A DNA stretch of 63,062 bases from Bacteroidota bacterium. Lineage in GTDB: Bacteria > Bacteroidota > Bacteroidia > B-17B0 > Aurantibacillaceae. The DNA is taken from the NCBI GenBank assembly GCA_021323535.1, contig JAJONO010000031.1, forward strand, positions 1-63,062, given 5' to 3'. Positions within the stretch are counted from its first letter, which is position 1. Each line of letters opens with the position of its first letter. The position numbers and the translations under genes were made by a program. The notes under the pieces are model-generated. The model was not told where the DNA came from. It did not search any database and saw only the letters and a list, made by a program, of their open reading frames with translations. Below are positions 61,303 through 63,062 of this stretch, piece by piece.

Positions 61303-62265
61303 ATGAAAACTTCAAGAATCACTTTTGTAATGGTAGCCACGATGGTTGCTGCTTCTCTTACCTTCACATCCTGCAGGAAGAAAGACACTCAAAAAGACGA
61401 ACCGGACAGCGAACAGGGAACCGCACAGGATAATAACCTCGCCGAAAATGCCGATAATGATCTAACCGCTATGGGCAGCCAGTTGTCTGAAAACTCAACA
61501 TTAACAACGTACAAGCTCATTGAACCAATTTCAGGATTCATGTTTGCGGCTGCCTGCGCCACTATTTCCTCATCGTACACTACCATTGCAACTACTTCAG
61601 TAGCTGTTTCGCACACGGTTGATTTTGGAACAACAGGTTGCACAGGAGCCGATGGCCGTGTAAGAAAAGGAAAAGTGATCTTCAATTTCCCGAATGTTTC
61701 AGCTTCTACAAAATGGTACAGGAACCCGGGCTTTAAAATGGTGGTAACATCCTCGGGCTATTATGTAGACGGAAACCTTGTTGCCATCAATGGTAAAACC
61801 GTAACCAACACTACTTCTTCAAGCCTTCCTCCGGGACCAAATCCGGGAACCAATCTTACCTGGAGCATTGTTTCTGACATTCAGATTACAAAAGCCAATA
61901 ATGAAGTAATAAGCTGGAATTGTAACCGCACCAAAGAACTTTACAATACCAGTGATGTAAACTGCTACAACGGACAATCGAATGCGATTAACTGGCTAAA
62001 AGCTGTAGTTCTTATTAACGGATCATCGAGCGGTGTAAATGCAAAAGGCGAAAACTATACAGCTACAGCTTCGAACCTTATCAGGGATTTTAACTGTACA
62101 CCAAATCCTATTGCCCAGCCTCACCGTCACCCATTCATCAGCGGTACCATTTCTTATGTACCAGGCAGCCGTCCTGTAAGAACCATTAACTTTGGTACCG
62201 GTACCTGCGATTTAAACGCTACTATCACCATCAATGGCCAGACTTACGCCATTACTCTGCCATAA
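61303..62265 (+). CDS. Hypothetical lipoprotein
   Basis: 320 residues. Signal MKTSRITFVMVATMVAASL with lipid Cys in FTSC near residue 24, then a disordered acidic linker (DEPDSEQGTAQDNN). The mature part is Thr/Asn/Gly-rich, contains several Cys and a C-terminal block (PFISGTISYVPGSRPVR, TCDLNATITINGQTYAI). It is probably beta-rich. No family recognised. A terminator lies 20 nt after its stop, and another lipoprotein gene follows in the same direction. Confidence 0.65.
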   Translation: MKTSRITFVMVATMVAASLTFTSCRKKDTQKDEPDSEQGTAQDNNLAENADNDLTAMGSQLSENSTLTTYKLIEPISGFMFAAACATISSSYTTIATTSVAVSHTVDFGTTGCTGADGRVRKGKVIFNFPNVSASTKWYRNPGFKMVVTSSGYYVDGNLVAINGKTVTNTTSSSLPPGPNPGTNLTWSIVSDIQITKANNEVISWNCNRTKELYNTSDVNCYNGQSNAINWLKAVVLINGSSSGVNAKGENYTATASNLIRDFNCTPNPIAQPHRHPFISGTISYVPGSRPVRTINFGTGTCDLNATITINGQTYAITLP

Positions 62266-62284
62266 TAAACTTTAAAATTATTAT

Positions 62285-62316
62285 AGAAAGGCTGTCTGAA
62301 CGACGGCCTTTTTTTA
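62285..62316 (+). terminator. Terminator after the lipoprotein gene
   Basis: AAGGCTGTC pairs with GACGGCCTT (one mismatch) around TGAAC, then a T7 run. Confidence 0.75.
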
Positions 62317-62340
62317 TGGTATTTTTTGTAAATTAGTCTC

Positions 62341-63062
62341 ATGAAAATTCTGAAACCATTTCTTTTCGCGGCGCTGTTCATTACCATAACGGCTGTGTCG
62401 TGCAAAAAGGATAAAAAAGACCCGGAGCCTGAAACACCAGTAAATGAAACAGGAACCATGAAACTAGGTTTTGTAAATATGGTAGACAACCAGGCGCTGG
62501 TGTTCAACCAGGATTACGTTAATCCAAAAGGAGATACTTTCAAAGTTTCAAAATTCAATTACTACATCTCTAATGTTATTCTTGTAAAAAGTGATAACTC
62601 CACTTATGTTGAACCTAACAGTTATCACCTCGTAAAACATTCTTCACCATCAACAACACTTATTACGATTGCCAATGTCCCGAAGGGGACTTACAAATCA
62701 GTAAGTTTTACTCTGGGAGTTGACAGTGCTCGTAATTGTTCAGGCGCACAGGATGGCGATCTTTCAACAAGCGTGGCGGGAGACATGTTCTGGACATGGA
62801 GCACAGGCTACATTATGTTTAAACTTGAAGGAACAGCACCTAAATCGGGAGCCACTGCAAAAATCCTTGAATACCACATTGGTGGTTACGGTGGGGTAAA
62901 CAAAGTTCAGAAAGCTTTCTCGATTAATTTTGGAGGAAGCACTACTGTTGATCTCGCAGCTTCAGCAACAAAACAAATCAATTTTAAAGTGGACGTGAAT
63001 GAGTTCTTCAAGAACCCTGCCCTTATTGATTTTACAACTCAATACTCGCAAATGTCGGCCGG
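62341..63062 (+). CDS. MbnP-like lipoprotein, partial (3' end beyond window)
   Basis: At least 240 residues, cut off at the window edge. It starts at ATG 62341 with a lipoprotein signal (LKPFLFAALFITITAVSC) and a charged linker (KKDKKDPEPETP). The mature part, with MKLGFVNMVDNQALVFNQ, KFNYYISNVILVK, FTLGVDSARNCSGAQDGDLS and MFWTWSTGYIMFKLEG, matches the MbnP-like domain, named from the partner of methanobactin export/copper proteins. Conserved Trp/Asp residues in FWTWSTGY may bind metal. The role here is inferred from the family only. Confidence 0.82.
   Translation, partial: MKILKPFLFAALFITITAVSCKKDKKDPEPETPVNETGTMKLGFVNMVDNQALVFNQDYVNPKGDTFKVSKFNYYISNVILVKSDNSTYVEPNSYHLVKHSSPSTTLITIANVPKGTYKSVSFTLGVDSARNCSGAQDGDLSTSVAGDMFWTWSTGYIMFKLEGTAPKSGATAKILEYHIGGYGGVNKVQKAFSINFGGSTTVDLAASATKQINFKVDVNEFFKNPALIDFTTQYSQMSA

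Overview
The window is a chromosomal stretch of a Bacteroidota bacterium of the Flavobacteriales/Sphingobacteriales/Chitinophagales kind. I infer this from gene families rather than from an alignment. The families are secreted proteins with type IX secretion (T9SS) tails of both types, the gliding protein GldC, the T9SS-linked PorD family, a DUF3822-rsmD pair, a folK-kinase fusion divergent from sppA, and TAnnTTTG-type promoter boxes instead of E. coli -10/-35 boxes. Almost everything is a normal chromosomal gene. I see no prophage, CRISPR array, tRNA or rRNA.

Layout. 1-4.1 kb: a LytS/LytTR two-component pair divergent from a VWA lipoprotein gene, with a pair of direct repeats between them. 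4.1-11.6 kb: acetyltransferase, 2Fe-2S ferredoxin, a T9SS protein, birA, rsfS-ftsH and a GT2 glycosyltransferase. 11.7-15.8 kb: a short SRP RNA, an ECF sigma factor, etfB (apparently frameshifted)-etfA and a bifunctional-nuclease gene. 15.8-19.2 kb: bamD-rpoZ-coaBC-porD, with a bamD that has no normal start codon. 19.2-27.7 kb: a 1137-residue repeat protein with a type B T9SS tail, a UvrD-family helicase and an M43 metalloprotease. 27.8-36.4 kb: an MBL hydrolase, then a minus-strand block sigma-54 activator / SpoIIE phosphatase / lptE / hypothetical / secG, a four-helix-bundle (IVS-like) gene and miaB. 36.6-45.4 kb: topA and small genes, many for secreted or lipoproteins of unknown role. 45.4-45.8 kb: a cluster of short palindromes. 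45.8-54.3 kb: two adjacent SpoIIE phosphatase genes, one encoding a 2125-residue protein with TPRs and eight tandem GAF domains. 54.4-63 kb: sppA, folK fusion, ompA-like, gldC, rsmD, DUF3822, a lipoprotein and a cut-off MbnP-like gene.

The most unusual content is signalling. Three TPR/SpoIIE-type phosphatases share nearly the same catalytic end but have very different input regions. One is placed inside an envelope-biogenesis operon under an orphan sigma-54 activator, and one carries eight GAF domains that seem to have grown by duplication of a two-domain unit. No partner switch (STAS antagonist or anti-sigma kinase) is in the window, so their targets are unknown. Other items to check are the etfB frameshift, the missing bamD start codon, a perfect 20-bp palindrome before the sigma-factor gene, and three families of dispersed small hairpins that tend to lie 9-17 nt after stop codons.
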